Below are positions 43,575 through 53,618 of a stretch of 64,000 nucleotides of DNA, piece after piece. The stretch spans positions 930,001 through 994,000 of the forward strand of contig NZ_NERW01000002.1 in assembly GCF_003063505.1 (NCBI RefSeq), written 5' to 3'. Source of the DNA: Limnohabitans sp. T6-20. Lineage in GTDB: Bacteria; Pseudomonadota; Gammaproteobacteria; Burkholderiales; Burkholderiaceae_C. The position numbers were made by a program, and so were the translations under genes. How positions within the stretch are numbered: position 1 is the stretch's first letter; each line of letters begins with the position of its first letter. The notes beneath the pieces are model-generated. The model was not told the DNA's origin and did not search any database. It saw nothing but the letters and a program-made list of their open reading frames with translations.

Positions 43575-44273
43575 TCAGACCTCCAGCCACTCTTTGCGGA
43601 TGTAAGTGTTCTCGCGCAGCGCTTGGGGCGTCCCTTCGAACACGATGCTGCCATGGCCCATGACCAGGGCACGGTCCGAAATTTTCATGGCGATGGTGAG
43701 TTTTTGCTCGATCAGCAGCACCGAAATGCCCCGGCTCTTGAGTTCTTCGAGGTACTGCCCCACCAACTCGACAATCTTCGGGGCCAAGCCCTCGGTGGGT
43801 TCGTCGATGATGATGAGATCAGGGTCACCCATGAGCGTGCGGCACAAGGTCAGCATTTGCTGCTCGCCGCCCGACAAAACGCCAGCCTCGGTGTGCTCGC
43901 GCTCCTTCAAACGGGGAAACATGGCATACATGTCGTCAAAAGACCATCGTCCATTTTTGCCGCTGCGCTTTTGACCCAGTTGCAGGTTTTGGTGCACCGT
44001 CAACTTGGGGAAAATGTCCCGGTTTTCCGGCACATAGCCAACGCCCAGATGGGCTATTTCATAAGCTTTTTTGCCTTGAATATTTTGGCCCTTCCAGTCA
44101 ATGCGGCCCTGGCAATCCACCAGGCCCATGATGGCCTTGGCCGTGGTGGAGCGGCCCGAACCGTTGCGTCCCAGCAAGGCCACGATTTCGCCCTGGCCCA
44201 CGCCAAAGCTCACGCCATGCAGCACATGGCTTTTGCCGTAATAGGCGTGAAGGTTTTCTACTTGCAACATCAA
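43575..44273 (-). CDS. livF: Branched-chain amino-acid-type ABC transporter, ATPase LivF
   Basis: A 232-residue ATPase. Walker A is GRNGSGRS (37-44; Arg replaces the usual Lys-preceding Thr/Lys context: the canonical Lys is Arg here), the signature motif is LSGGEQQML, and Walker B is LIIIDEPTEGLAP. LivF-type ends and the start MLQVENLHAYYGKSHVL are clear. The Lys-to-Arg change in Walker A is notable because the Lys contacts ATP phosphates. It overlaps livG by 4 bases. Confidence 0.92.
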   Translation of the reverse strand: MMLQVENLHAYYGKSHVLHGVSFGVGQGEIVALLGRNGSGRSTTAKAIMGLVDCQGRIDWKGQNIQGKKAYEIAHLGVGYVPENRDIFPKLTVHQNLQLGQKRSGKNGRWSFDDMYAMFPRLKEREHTEAGVLSGGEQQMLTLCRTLMGDPDLIIIDEPTEGLAPKIVELVGQYLEELKSRGISVLLIEQKLTIAMKISDRALVMGHGSIVFEGTPQALRENTYIRKEWLEV

Positions 44274-45046
44274 TGGCCTCCCGCTTGGCTGTCTGCGACA
44301 GATGAGCCCAGATAGGCCTCTTGCACTTTGGCATTGGCACGCACGGCTTCTGGCGTATCAAATGCGATGACTTCGCCATAGACCACCACCGCAATCTTGT
44401 CGGCCAAGCCAAACACCACGCCCATGTCGTGCTCCACCGTCAGCAAGGTTTTGCCCACGGTGACTTCCTTGATCAGATGAATGAAGCGCGAAGTTTCGCT
44501 CTTGCTCATGCCCGCCGTCGGTTCGTCAAGCAGGATCACATCGGCCCCTCCGGCAATCGTCACGCCAATTTCCAGGGCGCGCTGTTCGGCGTAGGTCAGA
44601 TTCACCGCCAGCACATCGCGCTTTTTGTCCAGACGGATCATCTCCAGCAACTGGTCTGCGCGCTCGTTGGCGTCTTTCAGACCCGACAGGAACTTGAAGA
44701 AGGTGTACTTGTAGCCAAGGCTCCAAAGCACCGCGCACCGCAGGTTTTCAAAAACACTCAACTTCGGGAATATGTTGGTGATCTGGAAACTTCGTGCCAA
44801 GCCCATGCGGTTGATTTCGTAAGGGGTCTTGTGCTGAATGCGCTGACCATTGAGCAAAATATCACCGCTGGTGGGGCCAAAGCGGCCGCTGATCAGGTTG
44901 AACAGCGTGGACTTGCCCGCGCCGTTCGGGCCGATCACGGCCACCCGCTCGCCGGGCTCAACGGCCAGGTTCACGCCACGGATGATTTCGGTCTTGCCGA
45001 AATTCTTGCGAACGTCTTTCAGTTCCAATGCGTAGGTCGTACTCAT
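44270..45046 (-). CDS. livG: Branched-chain amino-acid-type ABC transporter, ATPase LivG
   Basis: A 258-residue ATPase with Walker A GPNGAGKST (about 38-46), a signature region LTYAEQRALEIG in place of LSGGQ as is common in LivG, and Walker B VILLDEPTAGMS. The C-terminal piece (VVYGEVIAFDTPEAVRANAKVQEAYLG) is typical of LivG. It overlaps both livM and livF by 4 bases, so the three are translated in tandem. Confidence 0.93.
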   Translation of the reverse strand: MSTTYALELKDVRKNFGKTEIIRGVNLAVEPGERVAVIGPNGAGKSTLFNLISGRFGPTSGDILLNGQRIQHKTPYEINRMGLARSFQITNIFPKLSVFENLRCAVLWSLGYKYTFFKFLSGLKDANERADQLLEMIRLDKKRDVLAVNLTYAEQRALEIGVTIAGGADVILLDEPTAGMSKSETSRFIHLIKEVTVGKTLLTVEHDMGVVFGLADKIAVVVYGEVIAFDTPEAVRANAKVQEAYLGSSVADSQAGGH

Positions 45047-46335
45047 ACTGCAGTCTCCCGGCGCTTGATTTCTTTTTCGATCTCGGTCTGGATATCACCC
45101 CACTCGATCATGTATTGACGGCGGCACAACTCAAACAAACCCAGGCCCGTCAACATGACAAAGACGCAGCCAAACCAGCTGTCCAGTCCTTTGGCGTTGA
45201 GCGTGGCCCCCATGAATTTGACCGTGTCACCCAAAGCCGAATTGAGCTGCAGGTGATAAACCATTTCGATCATCGCACCCGCCCCCGCCAACATGACGAA
45301 GGCGGTCAAGGCCAAACCGAGGTAACTGGTCCAGATCTGACGCAGCTTGCCAAACTTGGCCACCCGCAGGTTCATCATGATCAGGCTGGCAATGCCACCC
45401 GGTGCATACATGACCATGAACAGGAAGATGAGGCCCAGGTAAAGCAACCAGGCCTTGGTCAGCTCTGACAACAGGACAAAGGCAATGACCATCAGGATGG
45501 CACCAATGATCGGCCCGAAGAAGAATGTGGCACCACCCAAAAAGGTGAACAGCAAATAAGCACCGGAGCGCCCCGCCCCCACCACCTCGGCGGTGACAAT
45601 CTCGAAGTTGAGTGCACCCAGGCCACCTGCAATGCCCGCAAAAAAGCCGGCAATGATGAAGGCGATGTAACGCACACGCTGCGTGTTGTAACCAATGAAC
45701 TCCACGCGCTCGGGGTTGTCGCGCACGGCGTTCAAAATGCGGCCCAGGGGGGTTTGGGTGAAGGCGAACATCAAAGCCACACAGACAAAGGTGTAGGCCG
45801 CGATCAGGTAGTACACCTGAATTTGTGGGCCGTAGTTGATGCCAAAGAAGGCCTCACCCGCAACCCGGTTGCCCGAAACGCCCGCCTCGCCCCCGAAGAA
45901 CTCGGAGAACATCAGCGACATGGCGAACACCAGCTCGGCCACACCCAGTGTGATCATGGCAAACGGCGTGCCCGATTTGCGGGTCGTGACCCAGCCCAGC
46001 AAGATGGCAAAGCACATGCCTGCCACGCCACCCACCATGGGCAACAGACTGACCGGGATGTGCCATTTGCCGGCACTGACTGCGTTCAAGGCATGGATGG
46101 CCAGATAAGAACCCAGGCCTGTGTAAACCGCATGCCCAAAGCTGAGCATGCCGCCTTGCCCCAACAAGATGTTGTAGGACAGGCAGGCGATGATCGCAAT
46201 GCCCATCTGGGCCAGCATGGTGGTCGACAGGTTGCTGGTGAACACCAGCGGTGCCATCAGCAAAACCAGTGCAAACAGGCTCCAGATGACCCAGCGGCCA
46301 ACGTTGTAAGGTTTGAATTTGTAAACAGCAGCCAT
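45043..46335 (-). CDS. livM: Branched-chain amino-acid-type ABC transporter, permease LivM
   Basis: A 430-residue inner-membrane permease. The core has about nine membrane helices and the LivM markers LSYNILLGQGGMLSFGHAVYTGLGSY and NPERVEFIGYNTQRVRY. The last 110 residues, with two more hydrophobic stretches and a charged tail (EIEKEIKRRE), extend beyond the usual 330-residue LivM. It follows livH by 3 bp. Confidence 0.93.
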   Translation of the reverse strand: MAAVYKFKPYNVGRWVIWSLFALVLLMAPLVFTSNLSTTMLAQMGIAIIACLSYNILLGQGGMLSFGHAVYTGLGSYLAIHALNAVSAGKWHIPVSLLPMVGGVAGMCFAILLGWVTTRKSGTPFAMITLGVAELVFAMSLMFSEFFGGEAGVSGNRVAGEAFFGINYGPQIQVYYLIAAYTFVCVALMFAFTQTPLGRILNAVRDNPERVEFIGYNTQRVRYIAFIIAGFFAGIAGGLGALNFEIVTAEVVGAGRSGAYLLFTFLGGATFFFGPIIGAILMVIAFVLLSELTKAWLLYLGLIFLFMVMYAPGGIASLIMMNLRVAKFGKLRQIWTSYLGLALTAFVMLAGAGAMIEMVYHLQLNSALGDTVKFMGATLNAKGLDSWFGCVFVMLTGLGLFELCRRQYMIEWGDIQTEIEKEIKRRETAV

Positions 46336-46338
46336 GTC

Positions 46339-47373
46339 TTAACCCTCGCGTGTACCCAAAAGACCCTTGGGCCGGAAGATGAGGATCAGCACCAGGAACA
46401 AATACGGCAGGATGGGTGCCACTTGCGACAGCGTGAGCTTGGCAAACGAGTTGTCTTGTGTGGCGGCAGACAAGGCCCAGCCCATGTCCTTGGCCAATGT
46501 CAAGAAGGAGTAGTCAATGGCCACCGCAAAGGTCTGGATCACACCGATCAAGACCGACGCCAGGAAAGCCCCGGACAACGAGCCCATGCCCCCGACGACA
46601 ACGACCACAAAGATGACGGAGCCCACGGTGGCGGCCATGGCAGGTTCCGTCACAAACGTGCTGCCACCGATCACACCAGCCAAGCCCGCCAAACCAGTGC
46701 CAGCGCCAAACACGAGCATGAAGACGCGCGGCACGTTGTGCCCGAGAGACTCGGCCATTTCAGGATGCGTCAACGCGGCCTGAATCACCAAACCGATGCG
46801 CGTGCGGGTCAGCAAGAGCCACAAGGACACCAGCATCAACAGCGCCACCAGCATCATGAAAGCACGGGTGGCCGGGAACGGTGAACACACCACCCGGATG
46901 GCGGCATCGGCGGCAGAGCACACTTCAGCCGGTGCGGCACCCCAGACCAGGCTCAGGCCGTTGGCCGAGTGGTTGATCAAGGTGAATGCAGCACTGCGCA
47001 GGATTTCGGGTGGTGCAAACTCAACGGCAGTTCGGCCCCAGACCAACTGCACCAGTTCGAGCACCACATAAGACAGACCGAAGGTGACCAGCAATTCGGG
47101 CACATGGCCAAACGGGTGCACCTTTCGCAAGGTCACGCGCTCAAACAGCGCGCCACAGGCCCCCACAAAAAGAGGTGCCAACACCAGTGCTGGCCAAAAA
47201 CCGATCCACCCCGACAGGGTGTAGCCAAAATAGGCACCGATCATGTAAAAACTGGCGTGCGCAAAGTTGAGCACACCCATCATGCTGAAAATCAGCGTCA
47301 GCCCGGAGCTGAGCATGAAGAGCAACAGCCCGTAACTGAGACCGTTGAGCATGGAGATGATAAAAAACTCCAT
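46339..47373 (-). CDS. livH: Branched-chain amino-acid-type ABC transporter, permease LivH
   Basis: A 344-residue inner-membrane permease with eight or so helices and the LivH start FFIISMLNGLSYGLLLFMLSSG, plus FSMMGVLNFAHASFYMIGAY. The ATG at 47373 is the usual family start; a GTG four codons earlier is possible. An insert of about 40 residues with two cysteines (EVCSAADAAIRVVCS, near 155-170) lies in a periplasmic loop. It is separated from livK by 246 bp containing a terminator. Confidence 0.92.
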   Translation of the reverse strand: MEFFIISMLNGLSYGLLLFMLSSGLTLIFSMMGVLNFAHASFYMIGAYFGYTLSGWIGFWPALVLAPLFVGACGALFERVTLRKVHPFGHVPELLVTFGLSYVVLELVQLVWGRTAVEFAPPEILRSAAFTLINHSANGLSLVWGAAPAEVCSAADAAIRVVCSPFPATRAFMMLVALLMLVSLWLLLTRTRIGLVIQAALTHPEMAESLGHNVPRVFMLVFGAGTGLAGLAGVIGGSTFVTEPAMAATVGSVIFVVVVVGGMGSLSGAFLASVLIGVIQTFAVAIDYSFLTLAKDMGWALSAATQDNSFAKLTLSQVAPILPYLFLVLILIFRPKGLLGTREG

Positions 47374-47468
47374 AAATACTGCCACTTTCCAGGCTCTGAA
47401 TGAGCCTTACTTCGTTACCGAAAGTGGGTTGCAATGATCAACCCGAGACATCAAGGGCGCTGACACCC

Positions 47469-47505
47469 AAAAGAAAGGCCCGACAACTTGCATGTTCATC
47501 GGGCC
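47469..47505 (-). terminator. Intrinsic terminator between livK and livH
   Basis: Leftward, GGCCCGA (47505-47499) pairs with TCGGGCC (47483-47477), then TTTCTTTT (47476-47469). It follows livK and precedes livHMGF. Partial read-through would yield more binding protein than membrane parts. Confidence 0.75.
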
Positions 47506-47513
47506 ACGGAACC

Positions 47514-47556
47514 CTTGGGCTCATCAGGCCTGAACCCTGGGGTTCATGAGACCAAG
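47514..47556. other. Second palindrome in the livK-livH gap
   Basis: CTTGG and CCAAG bracket nested arms CTCA/TGAG and TGAACC/GGTTCA, giving a long imperfect hairpin. No T-run adjoins it. It may add to termination or stabilise the livK transcript 3' end. Confidence 0.4.
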
Positions 47557-47619
47557 CTTGGCACTGTCAAAACCATCAGGCCCACCAAGCATCGCCTGGT
47601 TGGCCTGATTGGCTGCAAC

Positions 47620-48852
47620 TTAGCCAGGACGTTTCATCTGGCAGCTGGTAGGCGTGCTCGAAACGTACGAAGGGAATTCTTTGACTGGCGCCAAAGTCAT
47701 GCCCGTGTTTTCAGGGCTGTAAGGGTACTTCTTGTCCGCCTTTTGCCACACGGTCATGTACAGCGGTTGCTGCAGCTGGTGGTCGGCCTTGCGGATTTCG
47801 ACTTCGCCGTGGTAGCTCTTGTACTTGAGGCCTTCCAACGCCGCAGCCACCTTGACAGGATCGGTCGACTTGGCTTTGGCCATGGCTTCACCCAGTGCGC
47901 TGTAGATCGAGATCACAGAGCCCGTGTAGAAGTCGTCGTTGAACTTGGTCTTGAACTCGGCCATCCACTTGCCAATGTCACCGCCCATGTTGTAGTGGTT
48001 GTAGGCGATCTGGTAGACGCGCCCTGCACCGCCTTGACCCAGCGCAGTGGGCGTGCCGGAGACGCCGGTGTAGTAGGTGTAGAACTTGCCGTTGTAGCCG
48101 CCTTCATTGGCCGCCTTGACCAGCAAAGCCAGGTCAGAACCCCAGTTGCCGGTGATCACGGTGTCGGCACCCGAGGCCTTGATCTTGGCGATGTAAGGAG
48201 AGAAGTCGCGCACTTGAGCCAAGGGGTGCAGGTCTTCACCCACGATTTGCACGTCAGGACGCTTGCGAGCCAGGTTTTCCTTGGCGAACTTGGCGACCTG
48301 ATGGCCGTGCGAGTAGTTCTGGTTGAACAGGTAGACCTTCTTGATGGACTGGTCGTCTTTCATGAAGGTGGTCATGGCCTCGATCTTCATCGATGTATCA
48401 GCATCGAAACGGAAGTGCCAGTAGCTGCACTTGCTGTTGGTGAAGTCAGGGTCAACAGCGGAGTGGTTCAGGAAAATGATTTCCTTGCCGGGGTTGCGCT
48501 CGTTGTGCTTGTTGATCGCTTCGATCAAAGCACCCGCCACCGATGAGCCATTGCCCTGCGTGATGTAGCGAACGCCTTGGTCCATGGCGGCCTTGAGGGC
48601 GTTCAAGCTTTCAGCAGGGCTCAACTTGTTGTCGATGCCAATGACTTCGAATTTGACGCCCGCAGGATTGGTCTTGCTGAATTTCTCGGCAAAGAACTGG
48701 AAGCTCTTGAGCTGGTTGCTGCCCACGGGTGCCATCAGGCCCGAAAGTGGATCGATCCAGGCAATCTTGACGGTCTCGCCCTTTTGAGCAAAAGCGCCCA
48801 TGGAGCAAGCGGCCAAGGCGGCGGCAGCGATCAAGCGGGTGGTGATTTTCAT
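47620..48852 (-). CDS. livK: Periplasmic substrate-binding protein of the liv-type ABC transporter
   Basis: A 410-residue type I periplasmic binding protein. A signal peptide covers residues 1-22 (IAAAALAACSMGAFA). The mature protein begins VKIAWIDPLSGLMAPVGSNQLKS and alternates Rossmann-like lobes (TQGNGSSVAGALIEAINKHN; ADTVITGNWGSDLALLVKAA). Homologues bind branched-chain amino acids, amides, urea or aromatic and carboxylic acids. Given the neighbouring acyl-CoA synthetase and beta-oxidation genes, a carboxylic acid ligand is possible here. Confidence 0.92.
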   Translation of the reverse strand: MKITTRLIAAAALAACSMGAFAQKGETVKIAWIDPLSGLMAPVGSNQLKSFQFFAEKFSKTNPAGVKFEVIGIDNKLSPAESLNALKAAMDQGVRYITQGNGSSVAGALIEAINKHNERNPGKEIIFLNHSAVDPDFTNSKCSYWHFRFDADTSMKIEAMTTFMKDDQSIKKVYLFNQNYSHGHQVAKFAKENLARKRPDVQIVGEDLHPLAQVRDFSPYIAKIKASGADTVITGNWGSDLALLVKAANEGGYNGKFYTYYTGVSGTPTALGQGGAGRVYQIAYNHYNMGGDIGKWMAEFKTKFNDDFYTGSVISIYSALGEAMAKAKSTDPVKVAAALEGLKYKSYHGEVEIRKADHQLQQPLYMTVWQKADKKYPYSPENTGMTLAPVKEFPSYVSSTPTSCQMKRPG

Positions 48853-48940
48853 TCAAAGTCTCCTGCGTTATGAATCAGAACAGTGCCAGCGTAACCTGTG
48901 AAAACACAAATGTGCTCGGGGTTTGCCCCTAAGCCTTATC

Positions 48941-48975
48941 ACCCGCGCGACTTTGAGATCACGCGGGTTTGTTTT
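48941..48975 (+). terminator. Hairpin with T-run, rightward polarity, between livK and the acyl-CoA synthetase
   Basis: ACCCGCG (48941-48947) pairs with CGCGGGT (48962-48968) and is followed by TTGTTTT (48969-48975). Both flanking genes run leftward, so as an intrinsic terminator it points the wrong way; it might block antisense transcription. Confidence 0.4.
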
Positions 48976-48978
48976 GGA

Positions 48979-50607
48979 TCAAAGACCCGGCAAAACGTAG
49001 TCCGCCAACTGCTCGCGCAAACGGGTCTTGAGCATCTTGCCGGTTCCGCCCAAGGGGATGGCATCGACAAACACCACGTCGTCCGGGATTTGCCATTTGG
49101 CGGTCTTGCCATCGTAGAAAGCAATCAGTTCATCGCGGCTGACTTCTGCGCCTGGTTTCTTGACCACGCACACAATCGGGCGCTCATCCCACTTGGGGTG
49201 GCGCATGCCGATGCAGGCGGCCATGGCCACGGCGGGGTGCGCCATCGCAATGTTCTCCACATCGATCGAACTGATCCACTCGCCACCGGACTTGATCACG
49301 TCCTTGCTGCGGTCGGTGATTTGCATGAAGCCGTCAGCATCAATGGTGGCCACATCACCCGTAGGGAACCAGCCGCCCACCAAAGGACTGCCGCCTTCTT
49401 GTTTGAAATAAGAGGCGATGACCCAGGGGCCTTTGACCAACAGGTCACCTGCAGCCTTGCCGTCATGGGGCAAGCTGTTGCCGTGTTCATCGACGATCTT
49501 CATGTCGATGCCAAAAATGCAACGGCCTTGCTTCAGACGCAACTTCATCTGCGCTTCGGCGGGCAGGCTCAGGTGTTTGTTTTTCAGGGTGCACACCGTG
49601 CCCAAGGGGCTCAGCTCGGTCATGCCCCAAGCGTGCAGCACGTCCACGCCATAGTCTTGGCGGAAGGCGTCGATCATGGCGGGCGGGCAAGCCGAGCCAC
49701 CGATCACGGTGCGGTTGAGTTTGCTGAACTTCAGGCCTGCCGGTTTCATGTGGCCCAGCAACATTTGCCAAACGGTGGGCACACCGGCAGCAAAGGTCAC
49801 GCCTTCGGCTTCGATCAACTCATACACCGATTTGCCATCAAGTGCGGGGCCTGGAAAAACCAGCTTGGCACCGGTCATGGCCGCGCTGTAGGGAATGCCC
49901 CAAGCGTTGACGTGGAACATGGGCACCACGGGCAAGATCGAGTCGCGCGCCGAAATGCACATCGAATCGGGCAAGGCTGCCGCGTAGGCGTGCAACACAG
50001 TGGAGCGGTGGCTGTACAAGGCGCCCTTGGGGTTGCCTGTGGTGCCGCTGGTGTAGCACAAGCTGCAGGCCGCGTTTTCGTCCAGCTGTGGCCACGCGTA
50101 GGTTGCGGGCTGCTGGCCCATCCAGGCTTCGTAGCTGACCAAACCCGGGATACCGGTATCGGCAGGCAGCTTGTCGGCATCGCACAGCGCCACATATTGT
50201 TGGATGGTGCTGCATTGGGCATGCACCGCCTGCACCAAAGGCAAGAACGACATGTCAAAGCACAAAATCTGGTCTTCGGCGTGGTTGGCGATCCAGGCGA
50301 TCTGCTCTGGGTGCAGGCGGGGGTTGATGGTGTGCAGCACACGGCCCGAGCCGCTCACGCCAAAGTACAACTCCAGATGGCGGTAACCGTTCCAAGCCAG
50401 CGTGGCGATGCGTGCACCTTGCGGCAATTTGAGCGCATCGAGGGCATTGGCCACCTGACGCGAGCGGCGGCCCACATCGGCCCAGGTGTAGCGGTGGATG
50501 TCCCCTTCCACCCGGCGCGAAACGACCTCGCCGTCACCGTGGTGCTTTTCAGCAAATTCGATCATTGAAGAAATCAGCAGCGATTGCTGTTGCATCAGTC
50601 CCAGCAT
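48979..50607 (-). CDS. Acyl-CoA synthetase (AMP-forming, long/medium-chain type)
   Basis: A 542-residue adenylate-forming ligase that activates a carboxylic acid to its CoA ester. The ATP loop [11 protein letters not shown] is at 185-195, the acyl motif GWGMTE-like AWGMTELSP near 320, the hinge [20 protein letters not shown] near 430 and the catalytic Lys in [12 protein letters not shown] near the end. It resembles the alkK/methylmercaptopropionyl-CoA ligase group. It is upstream of livK on the same strand and could supply the beta-oxidation enzymes. Confidence 0.93.
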   Translation of the reverse strand: MLGLMQQQSLLISSMIEFAEKHHGDGEVVSRRVEGDIHRYTWADVGRRSRQVANALDALKLPQGARIATLAWNGYRHLELYFGVSGSGRVLHTINPRLHPEQIAWIANHAEDQILCFDMSFLPLVQAVHAQCSTIQQYVALCDADKLPADTGIPGLVSYEAWMGQQPATYAWPQLDENAACSLCYTSGTTGNPKGALYSHRSTVLHAYAAALPDSMCISARDSILPVVPMFHVNAWGIPYSAAMTGAKLVFPGPALDGKSVYELIEAEGVTFAAGVPTVWQMLLGHMKPAGLKFSKLNRTVIGGSACPPAMIDAFRQDYGVDVLHAWGMTELSPLGTVCTLKNKHLSLPAEAQMKLRLKQGRCIFGIDMKIVDEHGNSLPHDGKAAGDLLVKGPWVIASYFKQEGGSPLVGGWFPTGDVATIDADGFMQITDRSKDVIKSGGEWISSIDVENIAMAHPAVAMAACIGMRHPKWDERPIVCVVKKPGAEVSRDELIAFYDGKTAKWQIPDDVVFVDAIPLGGTGKMLKTRLREQLADYVLPGL

Positions 50608-50728
50608 GGGTATCTCCTGTCATGGGGGTTGTTCTCAAGCAAATCATTGTGCACCCGGGTGAACGCGCCTTGGCTGATAAAACCCGCCAAACCCGGGGTA
50701 CTTGTCAAGGGCGTGACAATCAAGGCCT

Positions 50729-52276
50729 ATGCATTCAGCCCACTTGAACCCGCCAAGCCCTGCCGACGATGCGCCATCCGTGCTGGCATGGACCCACCGC
50801 CTGACGCAATTGGGCCCGCAGTTTTTCACCCGCCTGCAGCCCACGCCCTTGGCCGCCCCCCGGTGGGCCGCCCGCAACCAAGCCTTGCGCGCCGAACTCG
50901 GCTGGCCTGCCGAAATCTTTGATGACGATCACCTGCAAGCCCTGGCGGGCAATGCGCGGATGGTGGGCTCGGACCCACTGGCCACGGTCTACAGCGGCCA
51001 CCAATTCGGCCAATGGGCGGGGCAACTGGGTGATGGCCGAGCCATCTGGCTCGGTGAGGCCGCTTCCAAGCAAGGTCCGCAAGAAATCCAGCTCAAGGGC
51101 GCGGGCCGCACCCCGTATTCACGCGGCGGCGATGGGCGGGCCGTGCTGCGCTCCAGCATCCGAGAATATTTGTGCAGCGAAGCCATGCACGGTCTTGGCA
51201 TTCCCACCACCCGGGCCCTGAGCTTGGTGGCTTCGCCCGAGCCGGTGCGCCGCGAAGAGATCGAAACCGCCGCTGTGGTGGCCCGCGTGGCCCCCAGCTT
51301 TTTGCGCTTCGGTCACTTCGAGCACTTTTCGGCCCAAGGCGACACCGACAGCCTGCGCACCCTGGCCGACCACGCTGTGGCCCACCACCTGCCCGAATGC
51401 CGCGAACGCGCCGCGCTGTGGCAAGGCAATGTGTACGCCGCCCTGCTTGACGAAGTGCAAGAACGCACCGCCAAGCTCTTGGCGCAGTGGCAAGCGGTGG
51501 GGTTTTGCCACGGGGTGATGAACACCGACAACATGAGCCTCTTGGGCCTGACCATCGACTACGGCCCCTTTCAGTTCATGGACGGCTTTGACCCCGCTCA
51601 CATTTGCAACCACTCGGACCACCAAGGCCGCTACGCCTATGGCCGCCAGCCCAACGTGGCGTACTGGAATCTGTATTGCCTGGCCCAGGCCCTGGCGCCC
51701 TTGATAGACGACCACGACATGACCTTGCAGGTGCTGGAGGGTTACAAAACCCTGTTCCCCCGCTACCTGGGCGACGCGATGCGGGCCAAACTGGGCTTGG
51801 TGGGCGACCTGCCCCCCGAATCCGAGCGCGAAGCCGACTGGACGCTGGTGGAAGACCTGATGCAGTTCATGGCCTCGGAAAAAGTGGACTTCACCCTGTT
51901 CTGGCGTGAGCTGAGCCAGGCGGTGGCGCAGCCATCGCCCACAGACGTCGCAGCGCCTGCGCGCTGGAGCCGCATCACCGATCTGGTGCTGGACCGCCCT
52001 CGCCTGCTGGACTGGCTGGCGCGCTACACCACCCGCGCAGGAGCTGACAACCTGCCCGCCATGGGCAAGCACATGCTGCGCACCAACCCCAAGTTTGTGC
52101 TGCGCAACCACCTGGCTGAAGTGGCGATCCGCCAAGCCAAGGCCGGTGATTTTTCTGAAATCGGCACCTTGTACAACTTGCTACAGTCACCCTACGACGA
52201 GCACCCGGGCTTTGAAGCCTATGCCGCCCTGCCGCCCGACTGGGCGGGCCAACTGGAAATCAGCTGTTCATCATGA
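50729..52276 (+). CDS. selO: SelO protein AMP-transferase (YdiU family)
   Basis: A 515-residue pseudokinase-fold enzyme that transfers AMP to protein Ser/Thr/Tyr. Family markers include [19 protein letters not shown] near 86-104, the [23 protein letters not shown] loop, and the catalytic region [20 protein letters not shown]. The end CSS has Cys at the position where eukaryotic SelO carries selenocysteine. An ATG at 50729 fits the family start. Its stop overlaps the msrB start (ATGA). Confidence 0.93.
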   Translation: MHSAHLNPPSPADDAPSVLAWTHRLTQLGPQFFTRLQPTPLAAPRWAARNQALRAELGWPAEIFDDDHLQALAGNARMVGSDPLATVYSGHQFGQWAGQLGDGRAIWLGEAASKQGPQEIQLKGAGRTPYSRGGDGRAVLRSSIREYLCSEAMHGLGIPTTRALSLVASPEPVRREEIETAAVVARVAPSFLRFGHFEHFSAQGDTDSLRTLADHAVAHHLPECRERAALWQGNVYAALLDEVQERTAKLLAQWQAVGFCHGVMNTDNMSLLGLTIDYGPFQFMDGFDPAHICNHSDHQGRYAYGRQPNVAYWNLYCLAQALAPLIDDHDMTLQVLEGYKTLFPRYLGDAMRAKLGLVGDLPPESEREADWTLVEDLMQFMASEKVDFTLFWRELSQAVAQPSPTDVAAPARWSRITDLVLDRPRLLDWLARYTTRAGADNLPAMGKHMLRTNPKFVLRNHLAEVAIRQAKAGDFSEIGTLYNLLQSPYDEHPGFEAYAALPPDWAGQLEISCSS

Positions 52277-52680
52277 GCCAAATCACCAAAACCGAACAAG
52301 CGTGGCGCGAGCTGCTGGCCGCCAAAGGCGCCGAGCCCGTGGCCTATGCCGTGACCCGCCAGGCCGCCACCGAGCGGCCCTTCACCGGCAAATACGAAGG
52401 CCACTGGGCCAGCGGCATTTACCGCTGCATCTGCTGCGACGCCGAATTGTTCAAATCCGACACCAAGTTTGACGCTGGCTGCGGCTGGCCCAGCTTCTCG
52501 CAAGCCTCGGCCGACGGGGCCATTGAAGAGCGGGTCGACACCAGCCACGGCATGCGCCGGGTCGAAACCGTGTGCGCCCAATGCGGCGCGCACTTGGGCC
52601 ATGTGTTTGAAGACGGGCCAGCGCCCACGGGCTTGCGTTATTGCATGAACTCCGCTTCGTTAGACTTCGAGCCTTCCTGA
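52273..52680 (+). CDS. msrB: Peptide-methionine (R)-S-oxide reductase
   Basis: A 135-residue MsrB. Structural zinc cysteines are 52, 55, 101 and 104 (CICC, CAQC), and the catalytic Cys124 lies in [19 protein letters not shown] is the standard substrate loop. It repairs oxidised methionine in proteins. The 4-base overlap with selO implies coupled translation and suggests both act in oxidative stress. Confidence 0.95.
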   Translation: MSQITKTEQAWRELLAAKGAEPVAYAVTRQAATERPFTGKYEGHWASGIYRCICCDAELFKSDTKFDAGCGWPSFSQASADGAIEERVDTSHGMRRVETVCAQCGAHLGHVFEDGPAPTGLRYCMNSASLDFEPS

Positions 52681-52723
52681 CCGAACACGGCTGCGCCTTC
52701 CAAGCAGCCAACTGACCCATTCC

Positions 52724-53266
52724 ATGAAATTCATCCTCGACTTTTTCCCCATCCTGCTGTTTTTTGGCGCGTACAAGATGGTCGAAATCTACACCGCCAC
52801 AGCGGTGCTGATGGCGGCGACCGTGCTGCAAACGGCGATCATCTACAAGATGGATGGCAAGCTGCAAGCCATGCACAAAATCACGCTGGTGCTGGTGTTG
52901 GGCTTTGGTGCCCTGACGCTGGGCCTGCACGACGAGCGCTTCATCAAATGGAAGCCCACCCTGCTGTACTCGGGCCTGGCCATTGCCCTGGCCGTGGCGC
53001 ACTGGTTCATGAAGAAAAACTTTTTGCACATGCTGCTGGGTACGCAACTGCAGCTGCCGCACGCCGTTTGGAACAGGCTCAACCTGTCCTGGATGCTGTA
53101 TTGCATTTTCATGGCGTCGATCAACGGCTATGTGGCCGCATATTTCAGCACCGAAGATTGGGTCAATTTCAAGCTCTGGGGTTATGTGTTTCCTGTGGTC
53201 TTCATCCTGGGCCAAGGCCTGTACATCTCGCGCTATTTGCCCAAAGACGAAGGCGAACAGAAATGA
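52724..53266 (+). CDS. yciB: Septation protein A / YciB inner-membrane protein
   Basis: A 180-residue polytopic membrane protein with five hydrophobic segments and the family start [39 protein letters not shown] is another hallmark. YciB/IspA affects cell-envelope integrity and septation. It starts 43 bp after msrB and overlaps bolA by 4 bases. Confidence 0.95.
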   Translation: MKFILDFFPILLFFGAYKMVEIYTATAVLMAATVLQTAIIYKMDGKLQAMHKITLVLVLGFGALTLGLHDERFIKWKPTLLYSGLAIALAVAHWFMKKNFLHMLLGTQLQLPHAVWNRLNLSWMLYCIFMASINGYVAAYFSTEDWVNFKLWGYVFPVVFILGQGLYISRYLPKDEGEQK

Positions 53267-53535
53267 GCACCGCCGCCTTGCCTTTGAGTGAGCAAATCCA
53301 CGCCCGCCTGACCGAGCGGCTGCAACCCACCGCGCTGCGGGTGATCGACGAAAGCGCCCAGCATGCCGGTCACATGGGTGCCAACGACAGCGGTCAAGGC
53401 ACGCACATGCGTGTGTGCATTGCTTCACCTTTGTTTACACCGCTCAACCGTGTTCAGCGTCATCGCCTTGTGTATGATGCGCTGCAAGATTTCATTGACC
53501 AAGGCCTGCACGCCCTGGCCATCGAGCTGATCTGA
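53263..53535 (+). CDS. bolA: BolA-family protein
   Basis: A 90-residue BolA domain: ending part [21 protein letters not shown] and the earlier [21 protein letters not shown] segment are diagnostic. BolA proteins partner monothiol glutaredoxins in iron-sulfur trafficking and influence morphology. The ATG overlaps the yciB stop (ATGA), and the frame is confirmed by the stop at 53535. Cotranscribed with yciB and probably ppi. Confidence 0.93.
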   Translation: MSTAALPLSEQIHARLTERLQPTALRVIDESAQHAGHMGANDSGQGTHMRVCIASPLFTPLNRVQRHRLVYDALQDFIDQGLHALAIELI

Positions 53536-53618
53536 ACCCGGGCCGTCACCGAATGGTGACCGCCCCTTTTTTTGAACCCTTGATTCAACCCTGACACAAC
53601 GTCATTGAGGAAAACAGA

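Noticed and set aside
48898..50568. Long rightward open frame opposite the acyl-CoA synthetase
   Set aside because: Antisense shadow of a clear adenylate-forming enzyme.
52265..52270. Selenocysteine in SelO
   Set aside because: The codon at the eukaryotic Sec position is an ordinary Cys codon (TGT), and no in-frame TGA is present before the stop.
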